Positions 1 through 7,411 of a stretch of DNA of 19,445 nucleotides are shown here, one piece after another. The stretch is from JASJBU01 sp965372385 (GTDB lineage Bacteria > Pseudomonadota > Gammaproteobacteria > Chromatiales > Chromatiaceae): assembly GCA_965372385.1 (NCBI GenBank), contig CBDVCD010000035.1, positions 1 through 19,445 of the forward strand, given 5' to 3'. The notes under the pieces were generated by a model, which was not told where the DNA came from, did no database searches, and saw nothing but the letters and a program-made list of their open reading frames with translations. The translations under genes were made by a program, and so were the position numbers. The stretch's first letter is position 1; each line of letters starts with the position of its first letter.

Positions 1-2239
1 CCTGGAGATTTTCGACCACCCTCTCGAACAGGGTGCGATTCTGAAACACCCCTCCAGAGAGCGCGACGCTGGTGACCCCATGCCGCCCAGCCAGAGACAC
101 GGCCATTTCGGTGACCGCGTCCGCCAGCCCGCGATGGAACCTTGCCGCAATCGCTTCCCTTGCTACACCCCGCGCCAGGTCTGACAACACCGCTTGCCAG
201 CAAGGGGTGGGGTCGAGCATCAGGCCCAGTTCCGAGGGAACCAGATCGAAGGGGTAAGCCGCTTGATCAACCGGAGCATTTTTTCTCAGCATGGCCTCCA
301 GCTCGATGGCGGCCTGTCCCTCATAGCTGATCCCCTCCCGGCAGATGCCGAGCAGTGCCGCCAGGGCATCGAACAGGCGCCCGCAGGAGTTGCTCAGAGG
401 AGTATTGAGCTTGCGCTCGATCATCCCGATCAGCATATCCACCGGTTGCCGATTGAGCCAGCGTATCGGTTCCAGAGTACCCCAACTCGCCAGGATCGCC
501 TCCCAGCCAAACTGGGTATGCAGTTGGGCAAAGCTGTTGCGCCAGGGCTGCAGGATCGCCTTTGTGCCGCCGGGAAGCGGCACCGGCCGGAACAGGCCGA
601 CCCGCTCAAACCCCTGATAATCGGCGAGCAGCAGCTCACCGCCCCAAATGGTGCCGTCAGCACCATAACCCGATCCATCCAGGGCGATACCCAGCACCGG
701 CCCGGCATCCAGAGGCCAGCGATTCTCCGCCAGCACACTGGCGATATGGGCATGATGGTGCTGCACCTGCCACCATTCGACTCCCAGCTGCCGGGCCAAT
801 TCCCGGCCGAACCGGGTAGTGCGGTAATTGGGATGCAGATCTCCCACCAGCAGGTTGGGCTGGTGGTCATAGAGCCGGCGGTAGAGATCGAGGGTCTGGG
901 TAAAATCATTGAAGGTGGCTTCATTTTCCAGGTCCCCCAGGTGTTGGGAGAGGATTGCCTGACCATCCTTCAGCAGACAGAGGGTGTTTTTCAGCTCACC
1001 TCCGAGGGCCAGCAGCTCATCGGCCGATTCGAAACCAGGGGGTAATTGAATCTGACTGGGGGCATAGCCCCGGGCTCGTCGCAGCAGCCGCAGTGCCCCC
1101 TCCATTACCCTTACCACCGAATCATCCACCCGGTTGACGATCTCCCGGTCATGCAGCAGGAAGAGATCCGCCAGGGCCCGCAGACGTTTCCCGGCGTCCC
1201 TGTTGTCAGTACATTGGGGTTCTTCGCTGAGATTCCCGCTGGTCATCACCAGGGGGCGATCCCACTCAGCCAATAGCAGTTGGTGCAGGGGGGAATAGGG
1301 CAGCATGAATCCCAGGCTGCGCTGTCCGGGCGCTATCGCCTGCGGCAGGGATGCCCCACTCTTCCGCTCGAGCAGCAGAATAGGGGCCGCCGGACTTAGC
1401 AGCCAGTCCGCCTCTGTCTCACTCACCTGGCAGTAACGACGGATCACCCGCAGGTCACGGGCCATCAGGGCAAAGGGTTTGGCATAACGGCCTTTCCTGC
1501 CGCGCAGTTCATCCACCAGATGCGACTGAGTGGCGTCACAGGCCAGATGAAAACCCCCGATCCCCTTGATCGCAAGAATCCGCCCCTCGGCCAGTAAGCG
1601 GCTCGCCAGCTGGATGGCATCCTCATCCATTGCAGTTTGCATGGCCTTACCGGTTGAATCCTCCAACCAGACCCTCGGCCCACAGACAGAGCAGGCATTG
1701 GGCTGGGCGTGGAAACGCCGGTCGGCCGGGTCGTCATATTCAGCCTGACATTCGACACACATGCTGAAGGCCTGCATGCTGGTGTTTTCCCGGTCATAGG
1801 GGATCGCATTGATGATGGTCAGACGGGGGCCACAATGGGTACAGTTGGTAAAGGGATAGCGGTAGCGGCGATTAGCCGGATCGATGATCTCTGCCCGGCA
1901 AGCCGGACAGGTTGCCGCATCGGGGACTATGCCGGTGTGAACAGGGCCGCCACGGCTGGGGATGATATTGAAGCCATGGCCAGAGAGGGGTTCATCAAGC
2001 CGGGTTCGATCAATGCGGTCTATTCTGGCCAGTGGTGGAGGCTCTTCCCGCAGCCGACGGCAGAAGCGATCGAGTCCCTGAGGTTCACCCCAGGCACGAA
2101 TGACCACCCCTTCACCATCGTTCCAAACCTCTCCCCGCAACCCGCACTCATTGGCCAGACACCAAACCTTAGGCCTGAACCCGACACCTTGCACAAGCCC
2201 CTTGACCTGGATCTGCTCGGCATAGTCGTAATTAGGCAT
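1..2239 (-). CDS. hypF: Carbamoyltransferase HypF, [NiFe]-hydrogenase maturation (3' end beyond window)
   Basis: HypF uses carbamoyl phosphate and ATP to make the thiocarboxamide on HypE that becomes the CN ligands of the [NiFe] site. The frame is open from ATG at 2239 to base 1 (746 codons), so about 20-40 C-terminal residues are missing. Domains in order: acylphosphatase-like (GLVQGVGFRP, residues 14-23); two zinc fingers with Cys 111/114/133/136 and 161/164/183/186 (C-x2-C-x18-C-x2-C twice); a YrdC-like domain (KGIGGFHLACDA, MTSGNLSEEP); and a Kae1-like domain with HHHAHIASVLAE, LDGSGYGADGTIWGGE and ALSGGVFQN at the left edge. No strong Shine-Dalgarno precedes the ATG. The gene is transcribed leftward, probably into or at the end of a hyp cluster outside the window. 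A decayed copy of part of it lies at 7292-7411. The family is certain; I rebuilt the frame by eye and found no break. Confidence 0.96.
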   Translation of the reverse strand, partial: MPNYDYAEQIQVKGLVQGVGFRPKVWCLANECGLRGEVWNDGEGVVIRAWGEPQGLDRFCRRLREEPPPLARIDRIDRTRLDEPLSGHGFNIIPSRGGPVHTGIVPDAATCPACRAEIIDPANRRYRYPFTNCTHCGPRLTIINAIPYDRENTSMQAFSMCVECQAEYDDPADRRFHAQPNACSVCGPRVWLEDSTGKAMQTAMDEDAIQLASRLLAEGRILAIKGIGGFHLACDATQSHLVDELRGRKGRYAKPFALMARDLRVIRRYCQVSETEADWLLSPAAPILLLERKSGASLPQAIAPGQRSLGFMLPYSPLHQLLLAEWDRPLVMTSGNLSEEPQCTDNRDAGKRLRALADLFLLHDREIVNRVDDSVVRVMEGALRLLRRARGYAPSQIQLPPGFESADELLALGGELKNTLCLLKDGQAILSQHLGDLENEATFNDFTQTLDLYRRLYDHQPNLLVGDLHPNYRTTRFGRELARQLGVEWWQVQHHHAHIASVLAENRWPLDAGPVLGIALDGSGYGADGTIWGGELLLADYQGFERVGLFRPVPLPGGTKAILQPWRNSFAQLHTQFGWEAILASWGTLEPIRWLNRQPVDMLIGMIERKLNTPLSNSCGRLFDALAALLGICREGISYEGQAAIELEAMLRKNAPVDQAAYPFDLVPSELGLMLDPTPCWQAVLSDLARGVAREAIAARFHRGLADAVTEMAVSLAGRHGVTSVALSGGVFQNRTLFERVVENLQ

Positions 2240-2361
2240 GGTTAAAGATTGGAAAGTTGCAAACCACTCGCCTTGAGCAGCGATTATCCGGCAATTTCTA
2301 AATCGGCATGCTGGGTAAAAACGGCATGTCCAACATGCGGGCCATTCCGTTGCCGCTGAGA

Positions 2362-2511
2362 AAAATTAAGGCTCTGTCTGCGTTAAGTGTTGGTTCTTTC
2401 TGTCTATGGTGCTAACTCATTGTTATTCAGCTAAATACCAGTATCGAGGATTAGCGCTAGCACCAAGCGGGACAAGGGACCAACACCTAATACATACAGA
2501 GCCAAAATTAA
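2362..2511. mobile_element. MITE-like element with 8-bp target duplication
   Basis: The element proper is 2370-2503 (134 bp). Its left end starts GGCTCTGTCTGCGTTAAGTG; the right end read on the other strand starts GGCTCTGTATGTATTAGGTG. The similarity continues about 50 nt inward on each side, to TGGTGCTAAC against TGGTGCTAGC. A perfect direct repeat AAAATTAA flanks it at 2362-2369 and 2504-2511. Nothing inside can encode a transposase, so it is non-autonomous. An 8-bp, A/T-rich duplication and GGCTCT-type ends would fit an ISL3-like or IS1595-like donor, but I cannot name the family. It lies between hypF and the stop of the STAS gene, and its long arms could fold into a hairpin in read-through transcripts. 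Confidence 0.85.
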
Positions 2512-2527
2512 ACTGTATAAGGACTTT

Positions 2528-3037
2528 CTAGCCGATCGCATGCTTGGGTTTCACCAGCTGCCGCTCGAACAGCTCGACGACATCCTGAAATCGCGCCTTG
2601 TTGTCCTCCCCTATCGACATGAGTGTTCGATGGGCATCCAGAACCGTCCGTGCCATGTCAGGACCTGTATTGTCTTGTAAACCAAGCTCCACACTGTCGG
2701 TCATGGCATGCCCCGCCTCATCCACGATATCGAAGACCTCATCGAAGCCAATGGAAATCAGCAGGGTATTGATGTCTTCATTGGTGGAAACCAGGGTAAC
2801 TTTCGGAGCACCACACTGTTTCATCAGGTTGGCAATCTGTGCCAACAGGCCAAGGTTGGTGCTGTCAATCGACTCGGCCTCCCTTAGATCCACCATGAAA
2901 CCTTTGGGTTTGGGGCCGTCGAAAAGGCTTCTTATGAATCTATCCAGTGATGCGCCAATCGTATAGCGAATTTGCCCGACATATTTTAGCCCTTGGATAC
3001 CCTCGTTTGTTGCGTAATAGACTTTACTTTTGATCAT
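2528..3037 (-). CDS. STAS-domain anti-sigma factor antagonist (HsbA/RsbV-like)
   Basis: This is probably the output switch of the partner-switching pathway encoded just upstream. The 169-residue product has a STAS domain over about residues 1-105. MVDLREAESIDSTNLGLLAQ carries the usual phosphorylatable Ser (Ser59) in a D-S-T context, and GFDEVFDI falls near the domain end. A C-terminal extension of about 60 residues (AHRTLMSIGEDN, ending FQDVVELFERQL) makes it longer than RsbV and similar in size to HsbA-type antagonists. I chose ATG 3037 rather than the earlier start at 3076: AGGTGG lies 7 nt upstream of 3037, and the product then begins like other STAS proteins. The gene overlaps the 3' end of the REC-PP2C gene by 14 nt, so translation is probably coupled. 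No cognate HATPase anti-sigma kinase lies in this window. Confidence 0.85.
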   Translation of the reverse strand: MIKSKVYYATNEGIQGLKYVGQIRYTIGASLDRFIRSLFDGPKPKGFMVDLREAESIDSTNLGLLAQIANLMKQCGAPKVTLVSTNEDINTLLISIGFDEVFDIVDEAGHAMTDSVELGLQDNTGPDMARTVLDAHRTLMSIGEDNKARFQDVVELFERQLVKPKHAIG

Positions 3038-4214
3038 CTGTGGACCACCTAGTGATCGCCAGCATGGTGACATCATCCAGCAATTGGCTGGTATCCTTCA
3101 AGCCGATCACTTTTGTCAGTTCTTCAAGCGACATATCCGTACTATTCACATTGGCCAGAAGGTGTTCGTAACAGGCTCTGTTCGATCTATCCGGCATGAG
3201 TTCGAAGATACCATCCGACATGAGCAAAAGTAAAAAATTCGCGGGAAGCCGGATCTCATCGTTGATAAACCGTACCTCGTCAAACAGACCGACTGGCCGG
3301 CCTTTGATACTTATCTGCTGGATCCGGGAACCGTCGTAAAGGAAGGGATGGGGGTAGTGTCCTCCATTGCTCGCAATCATGCGACTACCGGCCACATCCA
3401 TGACCGCGTAAAACATGGTGATGTATTTATCCAGATCTTGCCGAAATAGCTCGTCATTCAACCGTTGTAATGTCCGGTTGGGGATAAGAATCGTCTCATC
3501 ACCCTCCTTGAGCGCATCACGCATCTGCGACATCAGGGTCTTGACGATCACTGTGACGAATGCTGAGCCCGTGTCATGACCGGATACGTCCACCATGTAG
3601 AAACCAATATGGTCTTTGTCGATGGAAAAATAATCGACAAAATCACCACTCAGGTGCATGGCGGGGTAGAGCCTATGGCGAAAGACGAACCCACCTAGTA
3701 CCTGATTATCCCGCGGCAGCAGTCTGGTCTGTACTTCCCGGCCCGCCTGCTGATTGGCCTGTAACTGATCGAGCGCGTCACTCAGTTCCAGATTAACCTG
3801 CTCCAGTTCAACCTGATAGGCGCGGTTCTCTCTCACCAGCCGTGACCTCTCCAGGGCCTTGTTAACCGCAACCTCCAGGATCTGCATATCAGGGATGGGT
3901 TTTGTTAGGTAATCCCAGGCCCCCCTTTTCAGCGCCTGAATGGCATCGCCAATCATGCCGGCGCCGGAAACGACGATCACCGGTGTGTCTGAGGATGCTT
4001 GAGTGATCTCCCGCAGCACATCCAGACCATCCATTTTTGGCATTCTGAGGTCACAGAGCACGAGATCCGGTTGATTTTCTCGAAACTGCTCCAATCCCCT
4101 CAGCCCGTCCTCAGCCTCTAGCATCTCATAACCGCTGTCTTCCAGATAAGCAACGATATTTGCCCGAATGGTCGGATCGTCTTCAATGGTTAGAATACGT
4201 TTGCTTTCAGCCAT
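3024..4214 (-). CDS. Fused response regulator / PP2C-type (SpoIIE/RsbU) phosphatase
   Basis: The protein has 396 residues. The REC domain (about 1-120) has acidic residues 12-13, phospho-acceptor Asp55 in LCDLRMP, Ser83 and Lys105 (YLTKP). A helical linker follows (about 120-165). The PP2C/SpoIIE domain (about 165-390) has the metal-binding motifs SGDFVDYF, VDVSGHDTGSAF, LLLMSDGIFEL and LLDDVTMLA. The expected role is cytoplasmic: phosphorylation of REC switches on removal of phosphate from Ser59 of the STAS protein encoded next. Unlike Pseudomonas HsbR, there is no C-terminal HATPase anti-sigma kinase domain. The gene lies 59 bp after the single-domain regulator and overlaps the STAS gene. 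ATG 4214 has only a weak Shine-Dalgarno. Confidence 0.93.
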   Translation of the reverse strand: MAESKRILTIEDDPTIRANIVAYLEDSGYEMLEAEDGLRGLEQFRENQPDLVLCDLRMPKMDGLDVLREITQASSDTPVIVVSGAGMIGDAIQALKRGAWDYLTKPIPDMQILEVAVNKALERSRLVRENRAYQVELEQVNLELSDALDQLQANQQAGREVQTRLLPRDNQVLGGFVFRHRLYPAMHLSGDFVDYFSIDKDHIGFYMVDVSGHDTGSAFVTVIVKTLMSQMRDALKEGDETILIPNRTLQRLNDELFRQDLDKYITMFYAVMDVAGSRMIASNGGHYPHPFLYDGSRIQQISIKGRPVGLFDEVRFINDEIRLPANFLLLLMSDGIFELMPDRSNRACYEHLLANVNSTDMSLEELTKVIGLKDTSQLLDDVTMLAITRWSTDDQK

Positions 4215-4273
4215 GACTTAATACTGGTGTGGTGTAACCGTTAAAGTGTACCTAGCAGCGTGACGAGAAGCCG

Positions 4274-4684
4274 TTAGCTGCGCCCCGCAGGAAGTGCCCT
4301 TGGGGTGCAAGGCAGGTTTTGCAGGGATCTTATTGCCTCGGCGATTGGGGTCATGTCAGAGAGGGGTTTCTGAAAGAGGTGCTCCTCCCTGATGCCCAGG
4401 CTCTTCAAGTCATGGGGGACGATGTAATCGACCGATCCAGTGTGCACGATAAAGCACATGTTAGGACACAATTCGTGGATTGACCGGATTGCCGTATTAC
4501 CATCCATGCCTGGCAGGCGCATATCCATGATACAGACGTCGTAACTCTGATCTTTTTGCAGAATTTCAATCGCCTCTTCACCGGAGGCGGTCGATACCGC
4601 CGTCAATCCTTCATCTTCGAGAAATGCTTGCAAGCTGGATGTGATCAGCGATTCGTCATCCACAATCAATACGCGAATGGTCAT
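4274..4684 (-). CDS. Single-domain response regulator
   Basis: This 136-residue protein is almost only a receiver domain, with Asp9-Asp10, phospho-acceptor Asp54 (IMDMRLPGMDG), Thr82 and Lys106 (FQKPL). After residue 115 there is a short Pro/Arg-rich tail and no DNA-binding or enzymatic output domain. It may pass phosphate onward, act as a sink, or bind a partner protein. Its ATG overlaps the stop of the histidine kinase by 4 nt (ATGA), so the kinase is its obvious donor. Whether the kinase phosphorylates this regulator, the REC-PP2C protein, or both cannot be read from sequence. Confidence 0.93.
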   Translation of the reverse strand: MTIRVLIVDDESLITSSLQAFLEDEGLTAVSTASGEEAIEILQKDQSYDVCIMDMRLPGMDGNTAIRSIHELCPNMCFIVHTGSVDYIVPHDLKSLGIREEHLFQKPLSDMTPIAEAIRSLQNLPCTPRALPAGRS

Positions 4685-6417
4685 AGCGGTGAGGCCTCCT
4701 GTTTATAGGGTAAGCGTATGACAAATCGACTCCCTTCACCGGGTATAGAATCCACTGAAATTGTGCCGTTATGTTGTTCTGTCACGATGTAATACGAAAC
4801 GGATAGACCCAGCCCGGTTCCTCGCCCGATAGGCTTGGTGGTAAAAAAGGGTTCAAAGACCCGCCGCTGAACATCCTCTTCCATACCTGGGCCGGTGTCT
4901 TCAACCTCAATGCGGGCCCACTCGCCCTCATCTACCGTTCTGAGCAGGATAGATTGTTGGGTTGAACGCTCCTGACCCGCCATGGCATGAGCGGCATTCT
5001 TTATCAGATTGAGCAGTACCTGCTCAATCTCCGTGCGGTCACAGGCAACCGAAGGAAGTGCCGGGTCATACTCTCTTACCAGAGTGATTTTTTTGAAATC
5101 GTAGGTCTTTTTCAGGTCGTAGTCACTGGCGGCAATGCGCACTACGGTATCGAGTAACTCATTGATCGAAACAGGAGAGAATTCCACGGTGCTCCGACGG
5201 CTGAAGGCAAGCATGTCGGCAACGATGCGGCTTGCCCGTTCGGCAGCCTCACGAATACCCTCCAGGAAGCCGAGAATACCGCGCCTCTCAAGAAATTCAT
5301 GCATGACGGAAAGATCCAGTCCGAGTTCATCCGCGGTTGTCTTATTTGCCGGAATGTCAGGTGAGAGACGGCGCAGAATATTCTGGCTGCTCTGCAGCAC
5401 ACCACTCAGTGGATTGTTGATCTCATGGGCCATACCTGCCGCCAGCCCCCCAACCGTCATCATTTTCTCGGTCTGCACCATCATCTGTTCCATCTGAACC
5501 CGCTGGGTAACGTCATCGATGCGGATCATGGCACCCAGTCTGTTATCGGCCCCCAACGGATAGATCACGATCTCAGAAAATCGGGGAGCGCCATCCTGAT
5601 GTGTGATAAGCCTCTCGATCCGTGTGGGTGTACCGGTATCTATTGCCTCCATCAGCTCATCCATACGGGAATAGTAATCGGGCAGTACCTCTGAAAAAGG
5701 CTTGCCTCGAACCGCGTCAGCAGAGAGTCCCGATTCCTCTTCAGCACCTGAGTTCCACATGGAAATTTTTCCATCCGCATCCACACCTACAAGGATGGAG
5801 GGCATGGAGTCAAATACGTTCCTCAGGTAGGCGCGGGTAGCCTCCAGTTGCTCAGCTAACTCCTGCAAGCGATGATTGGTCCGGTCCAGCGCCTGCGCCT
5901 CGCGTTTTCTGCGCTGGCTGAGCCAGGCCATACGCCAAAGCACCAGACCAACCAGGATAAGCCCGGCAAACAGCTGCCAGCGAAGTTTATCGATACTCGC
6001 ATCTACACCGCCCAGGTCTTTGATGAATACAAGCGACGCCTTACCTCGATAAGAGTAACTGATCGTCTCCTCCAACCGATAGGGACGTCCGGCCGGTTTC
6101 TCCCGTTGATAATGACCAAACACAAAACCGTTGGCCGCGGTAACCTTGAGTTCCTGGGTGTATCGCACATGTCTTCCCCAGGACGCAACCAAGGTACTTA
6201 GCTGCTCAAAATTTTGTTGCTGTAGAGCGCCACTGAGCAGAAATTTAATAAACTGGATATCGTCTTCGGCGTTTTCCATGGCGATCCGCAGTGACCGCTC
6301 CCTTTGCTGCTCCAAGATCGCGAAGTTCGACACAAACAAGATGAGCATGAACAGGATCAAACCTGGCCATGGGGACCTCAGATTTCTGATAATGGAATTA
6401 TTCAACGCCATACTCAC
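4681..6417 (-). CDS. Membrane PAS sensor histidine kinase
   Basis: The protein has 578 residues from GTG 6417. An in-frame ATG at 6411 is an equally possible start, as neither has a convincing Shine-Dalgarno. TM1 spans about residues 18-35, a periplasmic domain about 36-146, and TM2 about 148-166. A coiled-coil linker leads into a PAS domain (about 198-312). HisKA carries His331 in AGMAHEINNPLSG, and the HATPase domain has Asn474 (LIKNAAHAM), EVEDTGPGM and GRGTGLGLSV. The 5' end overlaps the PhnD-like gene and the 3' end overlaps the response regulator by 4 nt. The short periplasmic domain and the binding-protein neighbour suggest that ligand-loaded PhnD-like protein is the input, but this is inference. 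No HAMP domain is evident. Confidence 0.93.
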   Translation of the reverse strand: MSMALNNSIIRNLRSPWPGLILFMLILFVSNFAILEQQRERSLRIAMENAEDDIQFIKFLLSGALQQQNFEQLSTLVASWGRHVRYTQELKVTAANGFVFGHYQREKPAGRPYRLEETISYSYRGKASLVFIKDLGGVDASIDKLRWQLFAGLILVGLVLWRMAWLSQRRKREAQALDRTNHRLQELAEQLEATRAYLRNVFDSMPSILVGVDADGKISMWNSGAEEESGLSADAVRGKPFSEVLPDYYSRMDELMEAIDTGTPTRIERLITHQDGAPRFSEIVIYPLGADNRLGAMIRIDDVTQRVQMEQMMVQTEKMMTVGGLAAGMAHEINNPLSGVLQSSQNILRRLSPDIPANKTTADELGLDLSVMHEFLERRGILGFLEGIREAAERASRIVADMLAFSRRSTVEFSPVSINELLDTVVRIAASDYDLKKTYDFKKITLVREYDPALPSVACDRTEIEQVLLNLIKNAAHAMAGQERSTQQSILLRTVDEGEWARIEVEDTGPGMEEDVQRRVFEPFFTTKPIGRGTGLGLSVSYYIVTEQHNGTISVDSIPGEGSRFVIRLPYKQEASPL

Positions 6418-7264
6418 TTAAATGTTTAAGCACGGCTCGCAGATTGTCGTAATCCGCATCGTCAACAGGCACCAGCGACGTCACACTATGCTTGATGGTA
6501 CGTAAAATCGTCCGACCCTCCTCGGTATCTGACATTTGACAGAGTGCTTTTCTAACCGCCTCGACAAAATGATCAGGCGCATCTGAGCGAGCCACGAACA
6601 GGTGTTCGGAAAATGGCGCACTTTTGGCGAAGGCCTTTAAGCCCCTGTCCTTGTAGTACTCCATCACCTCCTCCTTGACTGCACCTGCATCGAACGCTTC
6701 CGAGAGGACTGCCAATGCCACATTTTTATGACTGCCGAGAAACTGATAATCCGCCAAATCGCCTACATCAATTCCGTCGTCCAACAACATATGTCGCGGC
6801 ACGAGGTGACTCATGGTGGATGCGGGATCACCAAAAGCGAAGCGTTTCCCGCGCAGGGACTGTATATCGCTGACGCCACTATGCGGGCTTGTTACCAGAT
6901 AGCCATGAAAGACAGGCTCACCATTGACTTCAAGACGTGCCAGCAGCGGTTTCCTGCCATACTTTTCCACCAGACGTATATAAGTGGCTGGGCCAAGATA
7001 GGCGATATCCACCCTGTCCTTGCCGATATGCGTAATATGTTCGCCATAATCCCGTCCAATCCGCACCACAACCTCCCTGCCCAAAGCCTTCTGTAGATAA
7101 TTTGCCAGCGGCAGGTAACGTTTCTGCAGCTCCTGGAAGGGAAGATAGGGATGAACAGCCAAAACAATAGGCTGCCCGACACGCCCACTCTCTGACGCAT
7201 ATGTCAGCGAAAAACCGCTCAGCATCAGGATGAAGGATAAGAGGCTGTGTGAAAGTCGCTGCAT
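6398..7264 (-). CDS. PhnD/SsuA-type periplasmic substrate-binding protein, probable sensory subunit
   Basis: The mature protein resembles the phosphonate/phosphite binding-protein family (PhnD-like): LAVHPYLPFQELQKRY, VDIAYLGPATYIRLVE and GKRFAFGDPASTMSHLVPR. ATG 7264 gives 288 residues starting with a signal peptide: MQRLSHS, a hydrophobic core LLSFILMLSGFSLTYA, and likely cleavage before SES. AGG lies 8 nt upstream. ATG 7270 is a close alternative. The frame continues upstream to 7414, but those extra 50 codons are a hypF remnant and would bury the signal peptide, so I exclude them. No ABC permease or ATPase gene follows. A histidine kinase gene overlaps the stop instead, so the protein more likely presents a ligand to the kinase than to a transporter. 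The ligand is unknown. Confidence 0.87.
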   Translation of the reverse strand: MQRLSHSLLSFILMLSGFSLTYASESGRVGQPIVLAVHPYLPFQELQKRYLPLANYLQKALGREVVVRIGRDYGEHITHIGKDRVDIAYLGPATYIRLVEKYGRKPLLARLEVNGEPVFHGYLVTSPHSGVSDIQSLRGKRFAFGDPASTMSHLVPRHMLLDDGIDVGDLADYQFLGSHKNVALAVLSEAFDAGAVKEEVMEYYKDRGLKAFAKSAPFSEHLFVARSDAPDHFVEAVRKALCQMSDTEEGRTILRTIKHSVTSLVPVDDADYDNLRAVLKHLSEYGVE

Positions 7265-7291
7265 CAACATGACCTGCCGACAGGGGTGAGC

Positions 7292-7411
7292 TGAGCTTGC
7301 GCTCGTTGCGGTAGTTGGGGTGCCGGCCTCCACCAGCATGCTGGGCCAGTGGTCGTAGAACCGGCGGTAGAGGTTGAGGGTCTTGATGAAATCCCAGAAG
7401 GTGGGTCTATT
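7292..7411 (-). pseudogene. Remnant of a second hypF copy
   Basis: Bases 7308-7411 align with 821-925 of hypF over about 104 nt at very roughly 78% identity by eye. A 1-nt deletion breaks the frame. On the minus strand this stretch still reads FWDFIKTLNLYRRFYDH, matching FNDFTQTLDLYRRLYDH in HypF. Bases 7292-7305 (TGAGCTTGCGCTCG) match hypF 406-419 exactly, so two parts of hypF that are 400 bp apart are nearly joined here. This fits a copy that lost its middle. The remnant stops at the stop codon of the SixA-Nudix gene and fills the gap before the PhnD-like gene. Confidence 0.82.

Noticed and set aside
194..1045. Long open frame (283 codons) on the plus strand
   Set aside because: It lies wholly antisense to hypF, whose minus-strand frame has unmistakable HypF motifs throughout. 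Its translation has no recognisable domain.
3038..3076. Longer start for the STAS protein
   Set aside because: The internal ATG at 3037 has AGGTGG at ideal spacing, and the extra 13 residues are out-of-frame sequence of the upstream gene.
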